From contig JAZKJV010005750.1 of the NCBI GenBank assembly GCA_037367405.1, positions 124,001 to 188,000 on the forward strand: 64,000 nucleotides of DNA, in the 5' to 3' direction. The position numbers and the translations under genes are program-made. The notes under the pieces are model-generated. The model saw nothing but the letters and a program-made list of their open reading frames with translations. It searched no databases and was not told the DNA's origin. Source of the DNA: Ottelia alismoides (taxonomy: Eukaryota > Streptophyta > Magnoliopsida > Alismatales > Hydrocharitaceae). How positions within the stretch are numbered: the stretch's first letter is position 1; every line of letters starts with the position of its first letter. Shown piece by piece: positions 46,490-59,400 of this stretch.

Positions 46490-47889
46490 CCTAGTAGTAA
46501 ATGTGAATTACATTCATATCAATATTAAATTCTGTGGATCAATATTCATATTAATTAAATGCCAACTATGTGAATCACATTCACATATACCCATATAATT
46601 AATCAATGATAAAACTAATTATTATCTTGATCATTGTATCTCAATGTATGACTCCTAATCTAATTAGGACTTGCGTAATGCATTCGCGAATATTTGAAAT
46701 AATATGATGGAGATTATATAGAATGTGTATAGTGACTCGATATTTAGATTTACATCTAATATCAAGATTTAAACTACTTTGACTTATCTTATTAAATCAG
46801 ATATCGAACAAATTCTCCAGTTGACTCACAACACTTTCAAATCAATTTCCAAATCATTGTATTTAGAATATGATTCTACATATTGAGATTTAATCCAATT
46901 AATTCTCATTCATCTAACCTCTAAGTGGAGTCACTAAAATCCATGTGATTTCATCATTCCCCTTGAAATGGAAACGTCTTGGTATGTAATATCTTATGGT
47001 AGCAATAACCCCGAGCATTCCCAATACTCATGCATCCTACATAGTGGACGACTTTAAACAACCCGAAGTTCAATCCCATGTTCAGTTGTCTCCTTAGTAG
47101 GTTTGCCAATAGATTTTTCCAATCAATCATTAGGAGAAAATATCAATTATAATATTTCCAAAAGCATATATTAATATTCTCAAGTTCTTATCTCGTTTAA
47201 TAAACAAGATGACCATCAACGTAATTCGTTGGACCCAATAACTCATTAGTGAACTTCCATCTTCTGGTTCAGAAATTATGAACATCATGATCCCTTTGGA
47301 GGTCATACATCTCATATTCCCATATATGCACACTAGCTCGTCGGTATGTAGACATTTTCATGTCATTAACCATTGATCTGTCAAATGTACACACTCAGAT
47401 CTATAGATGTATATCTATCTTTGATCAAAGTATGCATGCCTATTTGTAATAGTATACAATTAGGTCTTTAGTATATTGATCTGGTCAAGTTAACTCTTTA
47501 ACTTGACTCATCTGATGCCTTCGAATCTCTATTCATATGAAGAGGACATATATCAAAATTGTCATGATCTATAGAGAAGATCGTCATCTCTTCTCAGATT
47601 GGAGATCCTTTCGAATTCATTTGATGATGCCAGTTGTGTCTTGGATCTAACTCTTTAGATCTAAAACCCTATATCAACCTCTATAATCTATTTCTTTGTA
47701 TCAGTAATTATATAATATCAACATGGGAATATAACATTATCCTATCTGTAGTAAGGAAGCTTATCATTAGTGTAAACACAATTATATTTTAATTCAAATA
47801 ATAGAATGATATAATTCGTAATAACCTTCTATTTCATAATAGCTTGCCATGAGTTTACATGTCTAACATCTCCTAATGTAGGTACTAAC
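46490..47889 (-). repeat. R1 repeat, inverted copy
   Basis: Its reverse complement aligns with 26830-28060, for example TCTAAAGAGTTAGAT, GCATCATCAAATGA and the short-palindrome run. Its right edge gives TGTTAGTACC on the minus strand, a plausible copia-type LTR start. It is truncated on the left within the palindrome run. No coding region. Confidence 0.65.
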
Positions 47890-50088
47890 ATTGCATTGGG
47901 CATGATGAGCTAAGCCATCCCTCTCTTATGAATGTGGTGCAATGGGTTCCGCAATGAAAACACATAATTTCTACCATGACTTATGATGATGATTCTCAAA
48001 GATATCAATAGATATCTCAAACCAACAGCTATTCTAGTTGACATATAGTAATCCAAAAATCCTACTAGAAATATAAAAAGGTGCTCCACTTGGCACTCTC
48101 CTCTCCTTTTAGGAAATGAAGGAGAGCATGGAGAAAAGACATTGACTAACCTCAAAGGAAAAAGGTGAATACCACAGGGGAATCGAAAAGCTCGGACTAA
48201 TTACCCAAAAGGACAACTTCAGAGGAAACTTAAATGAAACTCACAAGATATCACTATAGGGTAAGAGCACTCAGGTAATCCCCAACAAATTCATGAATGC
48301 TCTAATACTAATCCCAAATAAGGAAAGGCATCATTACCTCCTAGACATGGATTCAATTTGGAAATTAGCTGATGAGAATGCATAAGAAGGCTTAATGAAT
48401 GGCCCTAACCCAAATCTAATGAGACTATGTAGGATGCCTGAAAGCATGGCTACAAAGACATGATGTATAGTTAGCCAACTAAGAAAGGATAAGGATCGAG
48501 GGCAAGCTTAGCAACTTGAAATATGCATCTGGTCAAAAATTGACTACCCCCTAGCCAATAGAAGCCATACTAACGAGTAGGTCAAATGATGAGGCAATAC
48601 CAAGCTTCACAAGAAAGACGCATGCTTTCATGCAAAGCGAAGGGAAATTGGGCTCGACCAACCACAACAAGAAGCCGTGCACATGGAATGGCTCCCCCAG
48701 AAGCCTTATGACCTACAAGGAGGGACAAAGGACCCCAATGGAGTGGATCCAACCAGGTACCCAATTAAAGATGCACCTAAATATCCTAATCATGCACACA
48801 AAGCAGTAATCCCTAATTCCCTGGGAACTTATCCTTGGGGCATAAGAGAACCACGAAAATTTCATCCTCTACAGTAAAGGGAGCTTTAAGTAACAAGCAG
48901 AAAGCTCCCTCCACCCCTTCTTGGAAGTGGTAGGCAATGAGCATGCATCGTTAGCCTACCTTCTAAAGACAAAGCTACCAAAAAAAGCCACATTCATTAT
49001 TGAAAAAGTAGATGCCTCAACAATTGTCACATACTCCCCCTCAGGTGTGGCTTAGCCCACCCATGACTAGGAAAAATAGCATAAATGAATAATAAGATCA
49101 TCATCAAATAGTTATATGTCCAATACAAGATATGTTATCAAGAAAGAGAGAGTAGAGTGTTTTGTACAACTTTGAGAGCTTGGCCTACCTCCACTGAGCA
49201 GGATATGGGGTCCATAGAACACCATCACTCATGGTGTGCAGTTGGGAGCATTGCTCCCCTAAAATGTACCCTCAAACTCTACGATAACATTGCATGTTCC
49301 ATCAACCAACCATGTGTAATCATGAACTAACCTACTCAGCTCAAATAGTACGTGTGCAACATAAATCACAATCAACATAAGAAATGCATGACAACACAAT
49401 TTTCGATCAATTATTAGTACCACAATTGAGATAAACCAAAAAACTGACAAGCGCGAGCAAGTTTGCATGTACTTAAAGACAACTGAATTCCAAACCGAAG
49501 GCTTGGTTAGCACTAGAATCCCATGTGAGCTAAAGCTTAGAGCTTGGAGACTCATCCTTTGTCGCCATCAAGATCGAGCCATCTAGTATCTCCCCAAAGT
49601 AGGTCGACAATCTTGAGGTCTCCAATGTGGCCATTATGCCTAAGATACGAAGATGACAATCACAAAATGAACGCAATGATGAATGAAGCAGAAGTGGTGA
49701 AGCATTGCGCTAAGCAAATGGTACTATGGTAGCATCCTACACTACACAAAGTACAACAGAGGCAAAACAAAAAAAACTAGATAGACAAAACCAAAAGCAT
49801 CAAGATCGAATCTCCACGCAGATGTAAGAAGAATGCATTGTAAATTAAGCATACATGGATTTCACAAACAATACCAAATATGACGTGGAAACCAGAAATT
49901 TCAAAAGAATGTCTTTCTTATTTATATTAAAAAGGCTTGTTTCTGTTTTAAAGGTTGTTCTTCATCCTGATAAACCGACCAACGGTGTATTTGTCCATTG
50001 AACTTTCTGTGGTTGCTAAAAGAATTGTTTGATTCTATCAGTAATGGAATTTAATTAGTAAAGGAATTTTTCTGCAAAAGAACTGGAG
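47890..50088. other. Intergenic or unclassified stretch without a gene
   Basis: Several short ORFs (47910-48155, 48582-48877, 49259-49555) lie on both strands with no motif, no coding bias and no homology I recognise. The text TACTCCCCCTCAGGTGTGG near 49029 resembles retroelement noncoding DNA, but no repeat boundary was found. Confidence 0.4.
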
Positions 50089-52650
50089 GAGAGAGCTTAC
50101 AGCTTCAAGTTATTTTGAATGAGGATAGAAAGTGGGAGGTTTACTGGAGGCAAAAGTCTAGGCAGCTTTGGTGCAAGGAAGGAGATGCTAATACTCATTT
50201 TTTCCATGATGTGGCCAGTGGGAGATGTGGGCAGAATATTTTTCCGGCTCTTGTAGTAGACAGGTGCTAGGTCAGAGGGGAGCAGAAGATTGGCAGGGCT
50301 TTGGTCCATCACTATCGGGCGTTGAGTAGGAGGACAACCATAATGGGTTGGGGATGGCAAGGTAGAGGAGTAAGTAGCGTGACATCAAGCCAAGATGAGA
50401 GGCTCATGGCCGAGTTTGGTGTACGGGAGGTCAAGGACGCTATCTGCCAGCTGAATTCAGATGAGGCACCTGGGCCGGACGGATTTCATGCATCTTTTTA
50501 CCCAGGTGTCTAGGAGACTCTAAAGGACGACTTCATGGCAGTGGTTAAGGAATTTCGGTCTGGCAATTTCGAATTCAAGAGGATCAACAAGACACTACCA
50601 TTCGTATTACCAAAGAAGGATGTACCAACAAGGGTGGAGGATCTTAGACCTATTGCAATTTCCAGTGCAGCGTACCTTATCATTGCAAAATCTTTTGCTA
50701 ACCGACTGCAAAAGGGTGTTTGGCTCCATTAGGATAATGGCAAATGGTCTGGTAATGGCATCCGAAATGGAGTTGGACTGGAAGCATAATATGAAGAAGG
50801 GACTGCTTTGGAAGGTGTATTTCTCTAAAGCTTGTGATAGTATAGATTGGTGATTCATTTGATCATCTTTACATAAAAAGAAGATTTCCATACACTTGGG
50901 TGGCATGGATGAAGAGATGCATAACAACTTCCGCCTCCGCATTTTTTATGAATGGAAGGCATGACGGAGTTTTTTTCAGCCCAGAGGGGAGTTCGCCAGG
51001 GTTACCTTCTTACTCGGTTGTTTTTCGTTGTTGTTGTTGTTGATGATGCCTTGACGGTGATGATGAAGCAGGCTTCGGATGGAGGCTTTTGTCCAGGATA
51101 CAGAAGGGGGGAATTATCCGTCCCAATCCTACAATATATGGATGACACAATTGTGTTGATTGAGGGGACTGTGGAGCATGCGAAATTGGTGGTAAGCATC
51201 ATGGAGATTTTTGGTGATATATCTGGGCTACAGAACAATAGAGGCAAGTCTACCTTTGTACCTCTTGGGCTCCAACCATTGGATGTGCCTAATATTGCCA
51301 GTACGTTGCGGTGTGTTTCTTCTCAGCCTCCAATTACATATTTAGGGTTGTCATTGGTTGTCGGTCGACTTCATACTTCAGATTGGAAGTCGGTGTTGAA
51401 CAAGATGGAGAGGCGATTAGCTGGTTGGAAGGTTGTGGCTCTTTCCAGAGGTGGGAAGTGGGTGTTACTCAAACATGTCCTTACAACAATTCCATTTTTT
51501 ATTTCTCTACAGAGCTGAGTCCTACTGGGGTGCGCAAGAGGATGAAATTTATCATGAAATTGTTCCTTTGGTCAGATGCTAGGCAGGAACGAAATGGGAT
51601 TCGTCTAGTGGGCTGGGATTCATACACCTAGGAGTCATGGAGGCCTTAGTGTGTGGAAATTGGATATCATGAATAAAGTTCTATTGGCTAAGTGGGTTAT
51701 TAGGTTGGGGAAAGGGCAACGCCTTGGTTTGTCATCTTCTTTGATCTATTTTGAGATTGGAGTCACGCTTTCGACCAACGGATCCGTGGCTCGTCTTCCC
51801 TTTGGCAAGGTATTTCGAAGTTGCTAACAGAGATGACGAATATGATGAAGCATGTGCTTGGTATTGGAGATCAGTTTAGGTTCTGGATAGACAACTGGTC
51901 TGGGGTAGGTCCCCTTAGATATCATTTTCCCAGGACATTCATTTTGTCTACTAGTCAGGGGTGTACGCTATAGCAAGCTTTGTCAGAGGGGTATTGGTCT
52001 CCCACTTTCGTGGGGGACTTTCCAGAGCAGAGGTTGGAAGATTTTATGATCATGAGTTGGAAGCTGGAGGGCTTGGACGGACCTATTGCTAGTAGAGATC
52101 ATTGGATTTGGGTTGAAGGCAATTTCTCGGTCAAGAAAGCTTATAGATTCTTCTTGGGCTCACAGGCAATTATGCAAGACAACTTGAGGCAAGACTTTCA
52201 ACTGATTTGGACAAGACGGGTTCTGAATAGAATTATGGTCTTCCTTTAGCTGCTTAGACATGATCGGGTGCCCATGAATGTTTCCAAAGCACCAAAGCAC
52301 CGAGGACCTTCTTTGCCCAAGATGTGGGAATGAGGCAGAGGACATGGATCATATTTTCTTTACTTGCTCCTTCTCGAGAGGCGTCTTTGGACTAGTGCCA
52401 AGATTCCATGGTTGAGGGTGGATGACATAATTGCATTATGGGATTCTATGAGAGCTTTCTTTAGCAACTCTCAAGATGATTGCCTCGAAACCTTTCGCAT
52501 ATCTGTGGGCGATCTGGCATGGCGGGAACGATCTTATCATCCGAGGACAAATGTTCTATTTCGAGAATGCTATGGAACATGGAAGGGCTTTGCATGCTTC
52601 CTGGCGTTGATGTCTGTAATTTGTAATATTAACTCCTTTTTCTCATATAC
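50089..52650 (+). pseudogene. Decayed L1-type LINE ORF2 (RT to zinc-finger end)
   Basis: Blocks in order, in changing frames: [25 protein letters not shown] (linker before RT), DEAPGPDGFHASFYPGVW (RT block 1), FVLPKKD...EDLRPIAIS, then FFSAQRGVRQGYLL, QYMDDTIVLI (catalytic box, 51135-51146), GLQNNRGKSTFVPLG, YLGLSLVVGRL, WKVVALSRGGKWVLLKHVLTTIP, and a C-terminal reverse-transcriptase zinc-finger like part near 52310 (LCPRCGNEAEDMDHIFFTCSF). The endonuclease half is missing. Stops and shifts occur near 50270, 50510, 50730 and 51518. A non-functional 5'-truncated copy. Confidence 0.88.
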
Positions 52651-53042
52651 ATATATTATACCTCGTGCTGGGACCCATCTTGGGATTCCACCCTCTTTTA
52701 CTTAAAAACGATACGATGTTTTGTTCAACTCTTGGACCCCTGCAACAGTTGGTGGTTCAATTTTGTGCCGCATGCTCCAAAGCTCTGAATAATTAGTTTA
52801 ATAATCCCACAAAACTGGACTCAAGCTCGTGATGTTAAATGTAACATTGCAGAGTAATAACATTGGAGCCATCAATTTGCTATAGTATTCAAGTAAACTT
52901 ACTTGTAGGGCAATTATCTAATTGGAGTAAATGCTTGCCACCCAGCCATTGCAACAATCACCGAGGAAAGCATCTTTATTACAACTAATCACTATTGTCA
53001 GATGATCACATATACATATTAATAAAAAACGTTGTGTGATAC
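52651..53042. other. Gap between LINE end and PPR gene; probable PPR 3' UTR
   Basis: No ORF of note. For the minus-strand PPR gene this is the downstream side; AT-rich sequence including TATTAATAAA near 53020 could hold its 3' UTR. No firm polyadenylation signal was chosen. Confidence 0.35.
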
Positions 53043-54354
53043 TCAGTCTCTTGTGCAGATACGCTGCACTACAGGAGAACGTTTTTTCTTGTTCTTCCAG
53101 AACTCATCTTTCTTGCCTTTTTGGGATTTTAACACACCCAATTTACTATGCATAATGCCAAGTATAGCACTCTTGTCTCTTTTGTTCTTTGTTGCAGCCT
53201 TCACATCCAAAATTTCTCGCAATTTATGATATGATTTGGCATCAGGTACCTGTCCACTTTTCACCATCTCTTTGTGATAAAAGAATGCCCTCCTGAAGTC
53301 GCGAACACGTATGTAAGCATATATCATAGTAGAGTAAGTAACTGAGTCAGGTTTTAGTGTGAGCCCTCCCATCTCTTTCAGAAGCTGGGGCAACTTGCCG
53401 TGCTGTCCTCCACGTGCACATGCATTCATCAGCATATTGTAAGTCATGACAGTGGGAGACATGCCGAGCCTTCCAAATTCATGAACCACATCTCTAGCCT
53501 GAACATACATCCCTTGCTTTGCCAATCCATCAAGCAGAATGTTAAAAGTAACTCGTGTACCTTCTATTTTATCAATGGTCATCGATTTCCAAATCTTCAT
53601 GAGCATACTGGCATCACCAGCACGTCTAAATGCGTCAAGAAGAGCAGTGTATGTTTCTACTGAGGGAGAAATCTTCCTCCTTTTCATGTCTTCAAACACA
53701 GAAAGAGCTTTCTCGTGCCACCCTCCTAATGAATATGCATGAATCAAAGCGGTATATGACTGTGATGTTGGCTTTATCCCAGCTTTCTTCATTCTAAAGA
53801 ATGCATTTGCAGCCAAATCGCTCAATTTTCTCTGCCTTCCATAAGCACTTATGAGACATGTATAAGACTTAACATTTGGCTTCAAATCTAATGCTTCCAT
53901 TTCCTTGAGTAGTTTTTCAATAGTCTCGGGTTGCATTCTTCTGCTATAAGCATCCATGAGAACATTGTAGGTGACAACAGTTGGTGTCAAACCTTTTTGT
54001 TTCATTTCATAGAAAAGGCCTTCCGCCTCTTCAATCTGATCAGACTTTACATATGCATCCATTAATGTGTTATATATAATAACGTTTGATTGAATACCCT
54101 TTTTCTCCATTTCAGATTGAATTATGAGAGCTTCCTTCTTCATTCCCTCGGCACAGAATGATTTCATAAGTGCCCCAACTGTCTCCAATCGCCATTCAAG
54201 GCCCTTGCGATTCATTTTCTGAAATAATTCCCATGCTTCTTTTGCAGAACCACCTGTTCTCCTAATCACTGTTATAAGGGTGGAACAAGTAACATGATCG
54301 GGCATGACGTTGTCTGCTTCCATTACATCATAAACTTTCCAAGCATCATTATAC
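53043..54354 (-). CDS. EMB1006-like: PPR protein, last exon; EMB1006-like (At5g50280 type), 5' exons not seen
   Basis: P-class pentatricopeptide protein, likely organelle-targeted and RNA-binding. The exon opens at a clear acceptor (TTGCAG|GTATAATGATG on the minus strand), and the reading before it is intron. It encodes about 437 residues forming roughly ten tandem 35-residue PPR motifs, e.g. VIIYNTLMDAYVKSDQIEEAEGLFYEM, VVTYNVLMDAYSRR, VKSYTCLISAYGR, SQSYTALIHAYS, VMTYNMLMNACARGGQ, SVTYSTMIYAYIRVRD. The basic C-terminus (KSAILGIMHSK...KGKKDEFWKNKKK) is characteristic of the EMB1006 family as I recall it. No frame damage. The N-terminal exons and transit peptide must lie upstream. TE debris (54.5-62 kb) occupies that side, so the gene is either interrupted by a very long intron or truncated. 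Confidence 0.85.
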
Positions 54355-54509
54355 CTGCAATATGTACTGTCAGCAAAAAGTTTATAGAGAAAATAACAAA
54401 ATATGAGAACAGGACAAATTGCATTTGAAGGAGCATATTGCAAAAAGCAACATTAATTAAACCTTGAACCACTATAAGTCTACATAGATTCTTTGCGTTT
54501 CAAACAGAA
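54355..54509 (-). other. Intron sequence upstream of PPR last exon
   Basis: The polypyrimidine tract and TTGCAG acceptor are visible directly before the exon. No matching donor or upstream coding exon could be recognised before the transposon debris starts. Confidence 0.5.
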
Positions 54510-54740
54510 TTAATATGGCATCATGCCCCTACTTAGATCAAGAAAAATATATCTCTTAACAGTCTCCTTCCAACATACATTTATTTGATCCTTGTCTAAG
54601 CCATCATAGAATGCTCTATTTCTAATTTCTCCTATCTTCGAAATGCAACAATAATGGACTTTCTTGCACATGTCCAAACCACCTTTGAGAAGTTCCCTCA
54701 TTTTATCTTCTTTGTACAAGTCTAAACAACCTTAGCTGAG
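54510..54740 (-). pseudogene. Possible 3' end fragment of a RTE-type LINE
   Basis: Across shifting minus-strand frames the text resembles the RTE C-terminal pattern: KMRE..., a WFGHV-like stretch, then CWKETVKR. The match is degenerate and short; it could be chance. Confidence 0.35.
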
Positions 54741-55615
54741 CAAATTGTGTAGAAATTGGGATTCAGTATGATGAGTTAAATGGAGTACCTATGATATCTT
54801 ATATAATTGAGACCATTGTTCAATTACAGAGAGAACCAGCAAAGAAAATACAATGAGAATGCCCCAATGCTCAAAATATTTTTCGATGTCATGCTCAGTC
54901 AGCTCACAACTGCATATCTCAAAGCCGCTCTAGAATGGGATTGATGACGATGCCAGTTGTCTGATCTATAGTGGAGACATATAGGTAGTCAAATAACCGT
55001 GTGTATCATATCCCAAATATAGTGAGTCAACCTCTGAATGTTTGGGTCTCAATGAAAAGTATTTTTGGAAAAAGCACATCCGTCAGAAAGTCAGCCATAA
55101 ACAATCTGACCCATATAACCTAGCAATAGCCTGAGATATAGCTCAATAATTAGACTTTGTACTGGATTTGAATCCTAGTTGACCGCATGCGACCTTTGTC
55201 ACGCTTACGCTTTTTATCGGTACGTAATTCCGGGTACTTCAATGGGACCCACGTTTCCTGGTCATCAATGGTAAAAAACCGTCCTCTGTAAATCTTTAAT
55301 TATTGTTGTCATGTGTACCACTCACCAACATAAGAATCAACTTCTGCTCGACGTTTACAAATGACCGTGATAGCGTAGGAACATGGGATGCGAAAAATTT
55401 GTCATTTACTACATGTACATCTATGTTGGCCCAAGTTCACCATATACCGTTTATGGCCTCGAATACCATGTACGTCGAACACCACTCAATACCTCAAACG
55501 ATATGTCTGACTGCCTTTGTATTTGGGTTACTGTGTGTCCATTCGCAGCTGCACTCCAACAGTGCAGCTCTGATGCTGCAAATTGCGTGAATTTACGTCA
55601 TGCCGCGAGGGCAGC

Positions 55616-55973
55616 GCTAGCCTCTTCTGCACGTTGGTTGAAGTATAAGACACAATTATAAAATATCTTCTCGATCAATGCAGAAATCGGTAAGCATCGG
55701 GCATCCTTAAGAACTGCAATATAGCTTTCACTAAGATTTGTAGTCATCTGACCAAACCTATAACCACCATCATATGCTAAAGTTCATTGCTCTCGCTAGC
55801 CTCTTCTGCACGCTGGTTGAAGTATAAGAAACAATTATAAAAAATCTTCTCGACCAACGCAGAAATCGGTAAACATCGGGCATCCTTAAGAACTGCATTA
55901 TAGCTTTCACTAAGATTTGTAGTCATCTTACCAAACCTATAACCACCATCATATGCTAAAGTTCATTACTCTC
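55616..55973. repeat. 179-bp tandem duplication inside MULE relic
   Basis: Two copies start GCTAGCCTCTTCTGCACG at 55616 and 55795, with about ten differences. 179 is not a multiple of three, so the duplication shifts the MULE reading frame. Confidence 0.93.
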
Positions 55974-56136
55974 GGCGACAATTGTGAGTTGAAAACCATC
56001 TACCTGCTTCTGTGTTCCGCTCCTGTAATTTCCTCATGAAATAAGCAAACTTCCTACTTGTTGTTTGAAGTATGGTTGCCTATACCAATGCTTTCATAGA
56101 TCCATTCTTAAAAACACTATTGAAGTTGCTTGCGAC

Positions 56137-56361
56137 CATAGAAGGAAATATCGCGATATATCGGTGACATATCACCGATATATCGATATCGACATGGGAC
56201 CGATATGGGTACCGATATGGCGATATATCCCGATTTTCAGGTATTTTCTTCACAAAGGCTCATCGATATGGGCAATATTTTGGTGATATATCGTCGATAT
56301 ATCGTCGAAATATCGTATCGATACGATATCGAAACGATATCGATATCGATACGGCCTTCCA
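56137..56361. mobile_element. 225-bp MITE rich in ATATCG, with 10-bp target duplication
   Basis: Flanked by TGCTTGCGAC on both sides (56127-56136 and 56362-56371). The ends are imperfect inverted repeats (CATAGAAGGAAATATCG against TGGAAGGCCGTATCG). The interior is dominated by dyads of ATATCG, CGATAT and TCGATA. A 9-10 bp TSD is typical of Mutator-type MITEs. It interrupts the MULE codons for HVAS|NF. Confidence 0.82.
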
Positions 56362-56489
56362 TGCTTGCGACATGCCTTGAACAAAAACGTCAGTATGCAA
56401 AAGGTTCTAATAAATCCACATCAACGTCATTCATTGCAGATTTTATTCCACAATTACGGTCAGAAATGATAAATATTGGCCCTACACGC

Positions 56490-59400
56490 CAAGGTTGCAG
56501 AAATCGGCAGTCGGTACTCGGTCGGCCGGGTCACAGACTAAGGATTAGTCGGCAATCGGACGACTAGTCGGATTTAGTCGGACATTAGTCGATTTTGAAT
56601 TTTTTATTATTTTAACTATATAAATTATTATTAATATATTTATATATATATATACTCAATCATAAATATGCATAGATTTAGCAATTTTCAATTTTATAAG
56701 AGCTAAAAAAGAAGCAATTGCAGGAAAAAAGTAGCAAGTTAAGAACAAATGTTTGCTACATAACATTAGCTAATGTTCACTAACAGATACAACATTTCAA
56801 AATAAAAATAATTCAAGCAAGCATGAAGCATCAAGTAAAAAGTCGTTCATCTCCATCATTGTCATCATCCAAATCCATCTCTTCTTCTTCATCATCTTCT
56901 TCTTCTTCATCTATGTCTTCAGGTAGAAATTCCTCCTCTTCTTCATTTATAGATGCAGCATTTGAGCTCGAAGATGAAGCTCCCTTGTCACGTTCACCTC
57001 GTTGACTTCTTCTCAGCTCCAAATTCTCTTTTGCACCACTTGCATGAGCCACTGCTCCCCAAGTCAATCCGGAACCTGGAAAGACCTCATCTTGAGCTTG
57101 TACATTGACCTCTCCAGTCCATTCATGTAAATATGCACGATCACGAGAGGAAAGCGGATCTTTTCCCTTCTCAAGACGACGTTCCATCAGGTTGGAATTG
57201 AAACGGACGTACACAAGATCATTTAGCCTCTTTGTCTCCAACCTGCCTCTCTTCTTGGTATGGATCTGTAAGAAACATTACAAAAATTGTGACTAATGAC
57301 TATATCACTTACTAATTTACAACTAGTATTTCTATTAGATGGGTCACTAGAGTCTTACCGAGTCAAATGTACTCCAATTGCGCTCACATCCAGAGGATGC
57401 AGAAGTCAAGCTCAAGATCTTGATGGCCTTGTGTTTCAAATGTGGTGTGTCATCTCCATAATTGTACCACCAATTAGCTGATAAATATAGAATGGTTAGG
57501 TCAATGAAATCAACGATAAATTACATTAATGGAAAATAATGTCTGAAACACCTGGATCGAAATTTTCATCATTTCTCACCCTCTGTCTCACGGCTAATGG
57601 CTTCCCAATTGCCCCACGACCATTTCTATAATCAACAAGCTCCTTTGTGGTGATAGCATCTTGTATATCCAAATCTGGATAAAATCGTTCCATGCAATCC
57701 ATAAAACCTCTCTTCACCACAATATCTGCATCACCACCACACTCCGTGAAAAAGAAGTATGGGTTCAAATAGTAAGCCGCTAGATGCAATGGAGTATCAA
57801 GTCTGCCCTTGGTCTTGGAGATAATAGCATCCACAAAAAACTTATAAGATGATTCCACGCTATTAAAAGATGCAATTATCTCTCTCTTTGCCTCTTCAAG
57901 CCCTCCATAAACAAAGCCCATGGATGGGCGGTAATCCGCATCAACCACACGCAATAGACGAACCAAAGGTGTAAAAATTTTAATTGCAAATGCGGTGCGG
58001 TTCCAAAAAGTAGCGTTGAAGACTATGGACGTCGCTTGTTCTCCCTTTTTGGTCTCGTACAATTTGCATGTCCTCCACTCATCTGAAGAAAACATCAACC
58101 TGAGCTTGTCTTTTTTCTCTAGAATGCTTTCTAGAATGAGGAAAGTAGTAGCAAACCTCGTTTTCCCTGGTCTAGCGATGTCTTTCTTGTTTGTAAGCTT
58201 CCGCATCAAGCTCAATGTTTTAGTGTGAGCATAAATAAAAATAATGAGTGTCCTCACCTTTTTAATTGTGCTCTTCACCTTCGAATCTTTGTCGATCTCC
58301 TCCAAAGAAAGATCAATGGAATGAGCAGCACATGAAGTCCACCATATCTGAGGATATTTTGTGAGCAGCAACCTCCCTGCTGTTACATTTGCCGAAGCAT
58401 TATCCGCACCAACTTGAACAACATTCTCCACGCCAACTTCAGTTATGCACTCATCCACGAGCTGAAAAATGTAATCGGCGGTGTGTGTCTCGTCAGAAGC
58501 ATCTATGGACTTCAAAAATGAAGTCCCCAAGGAGCAATTGACACAGAAGTTCATGATGCTCCGTCCTCGCATGTCCGTCCATGCATCAGTCATTATAGAG
58601 AATCTTGTCTTCTTCCATGTAATTCGATGACATTGCAAGTCATCAGATATTTTCTTGATCGCCTTCTTCAAAAATGGGCCGCTAATCTCATACCTCGTAG
58701 GAGTCTTGAGACCTGGACCATACATCCCAATTGCCTCCACCATCTTCTTGAATAGTTTCGTGGTCAATGCATTGAAAGGGATCGTTGATGTATATGTCCA
58801 GTTGCATATATAGAAGACAACCCTCTCACGATGGTGCTTGGATAAAGCATCTTTTATGCTCACCTTATGTGTTCCTTGAACGGCGACGGTCTGTTCCAGA
58901 GATTCGGAAGATCGATGCCTTTTCGCAGATCCAGCATCTCCAGTGATGCCGATATTAATCTCATCTCTCATCTCAGCAAGCTCAACAGCTTTTTGACTCT
59001 TCTTTCTAGCAACGTCATCCAAGACCTGGATCATCATCTTCTTTGTATCTTCATCCACCTTAGGACATGAAGCCACGTTGCCTTTACGGTGCGCAAGATG
59101 TTGCTTGAACCTAAAAATCCCTCCTTTCACCACCTTCTTGCACAACCTGCAAGTAATCATGTTCGAATCCGCATGGTTTGAAAGGTATCCGAATTGCCAT
59201 GCAGGATCACTTGATCCTGATGGCACATAAAAGGACGAGTCACCACCAGAGGCGACATTCGTGGGAGGTGTTGCCATCTACATTGTCAAAAACTCATAAG
59301 TTAAAGCTTGATATAAACAAGTTAATAATCATTACTTTAAGAACACACAATTTCATTTTGCATTCAATTAAGAACAAACGAACTATAACACCTAAATCAA

